From positions 1 through 64,000 of the forward strand of contig CAIOCZ010000040.1 of assembly GCA_903856805.1 (NCBI GenBank): a stretch of 64,000 nt of DNA. Direction: 5' to 3'. The notes beneath the pieces are model-generated. The model saw only the letters and a program-made list of their open reading frames with translations. It made no database searches and was not told where the DNA came from. Within the stretch, counting starts at the first letter, position 1, and every line of letters begins with the position of its first letter. Made by a program: the position numbers and the translations under genes. Shown here piece by piece: positions 63,422 to 64,000 of the stretch. This DNA is from an uncultured cyanobacterium (lineage in GTDB: Bacteria; Cyanobacteriota; Cyanobacteriia; PCC-6307; Cyanobiaceae).

Positions 63422-64000
63422 TCAGGGCACCGGGGGAGCGGGCCGGACCTGGGGCGTTGCCGGGGCCACTGTGGAACTGCCGCCGGCAGTGCTGCCACTG
63501 GCCGAGGTGCCACCGGGGAGTCGCTCGATCGTTTCCACCTCGAACGGCACCCCGGCGGCCCGCAAGGCCTCGGTGAGGCCCTCCGCTGGGGCTGCGGGAT
63601 CGGCCTGCGGGAGGCGCAAGGTGACTCGGTAGGGCGTGGGTTTGCTGGAAGTGGGTCGAACGGGCGAGGGGGGTGGGGGCGACGGGGCTGCAGCCTTGTC
63701 TTTGACCACCGAAGGTGTTCCGCTGGCGGCCTTTGGGGTTGTTTTGGCGCCGTCAGCTGGTCGCCCGTTCGCCGGGGTCAGGAGGGGGGAGGGGGAAGGG
63801 GTTGGGGTTGCTGTCCTGGCGCTGGCGCCAGGAGCGGCCTTGGTGATCGGGGCCGCGGGGGGCGGGGAGGCGGCGCCAGGAAAACTGCGGGAGAGGGCTT
63901 CTCCGAGGGGGGTGCCGCTGCAGCCGGCCAGGGCGAGGAACAGGGGCAGCAGCCCCAGGGACCTTGATCGCAGGTGGGGAGCGGCGCCGGAACGGGGCAT
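63422..64000 (-). CDS. Pro-rich lipoprotein of unknown function
   Basis: LGLLPLFLALAGCSG lipobox, long P/A/S/T-rich linker, C-terminal globular tail. Reaches the window edge. Confidence 0.6.
   Translation of the reverse strand: MPRSGAAPHLRSRSLGLLPLFLALAGCSGTPLGEALSRSFPGAASPPPAAPITKAAPGASARTATPTPSPSPLLTPANGRPADGAKTTPKAASGTPSVVKDKAAAPSPPPPSPVRPTSSKPTPYRVTLRLPQADPAAPAEGLTEALRAAGVPFEVETIERLPGGTSASGSTAGGSSTVAPATPQVRPAPPVP

Overview
The window is a gene-dense, high-GC cyanobacterial chromosome segment, consistent with the Synechococcus/Cyanobium group. Markers are chlI, psaF-psaJ, petC-petA, an HLIP, cyAbrB, DUF3067, and cobM/cobT-type genes. Most of it is housekeeping: ruvC, hom, sufE, ychF, wecB, pilT, tsaD, gmk, rqcH, tatC, lgt, ppx, ubiA-type, ispD, fabG, groEL, nanE, ctaB/ctaA, ctaC-D-E, ribE and a bifunctional nuclease. 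There is one tRNA-Val(CAC). I saw no rRNA, CRISPR array or intact transposase. The most unusual region is about 1.96-8.65 kb. It is a lower-GC, gene-poor island between chlI and ruvC. A decayed, truncated direct copy of ruvC (about 95% identical by eye, with two deletions and an internal stop) lies on its chlI side, and the intact ruvC lies on the other. The island carries a translationally coupled pair, a solute-binding lipoprotein and an MscS-type channel, with no ABC permease or ATPase beside them. It also has two GC-rich, hairpin-dense non-coding patches that may be structured RNAs or remnants of IS200/IS605 (TnpB/omegaRNA) right ends. A second notable element is a near-perfect 30-nt stem-loop in the leader of the cytochrome oxidase operon.
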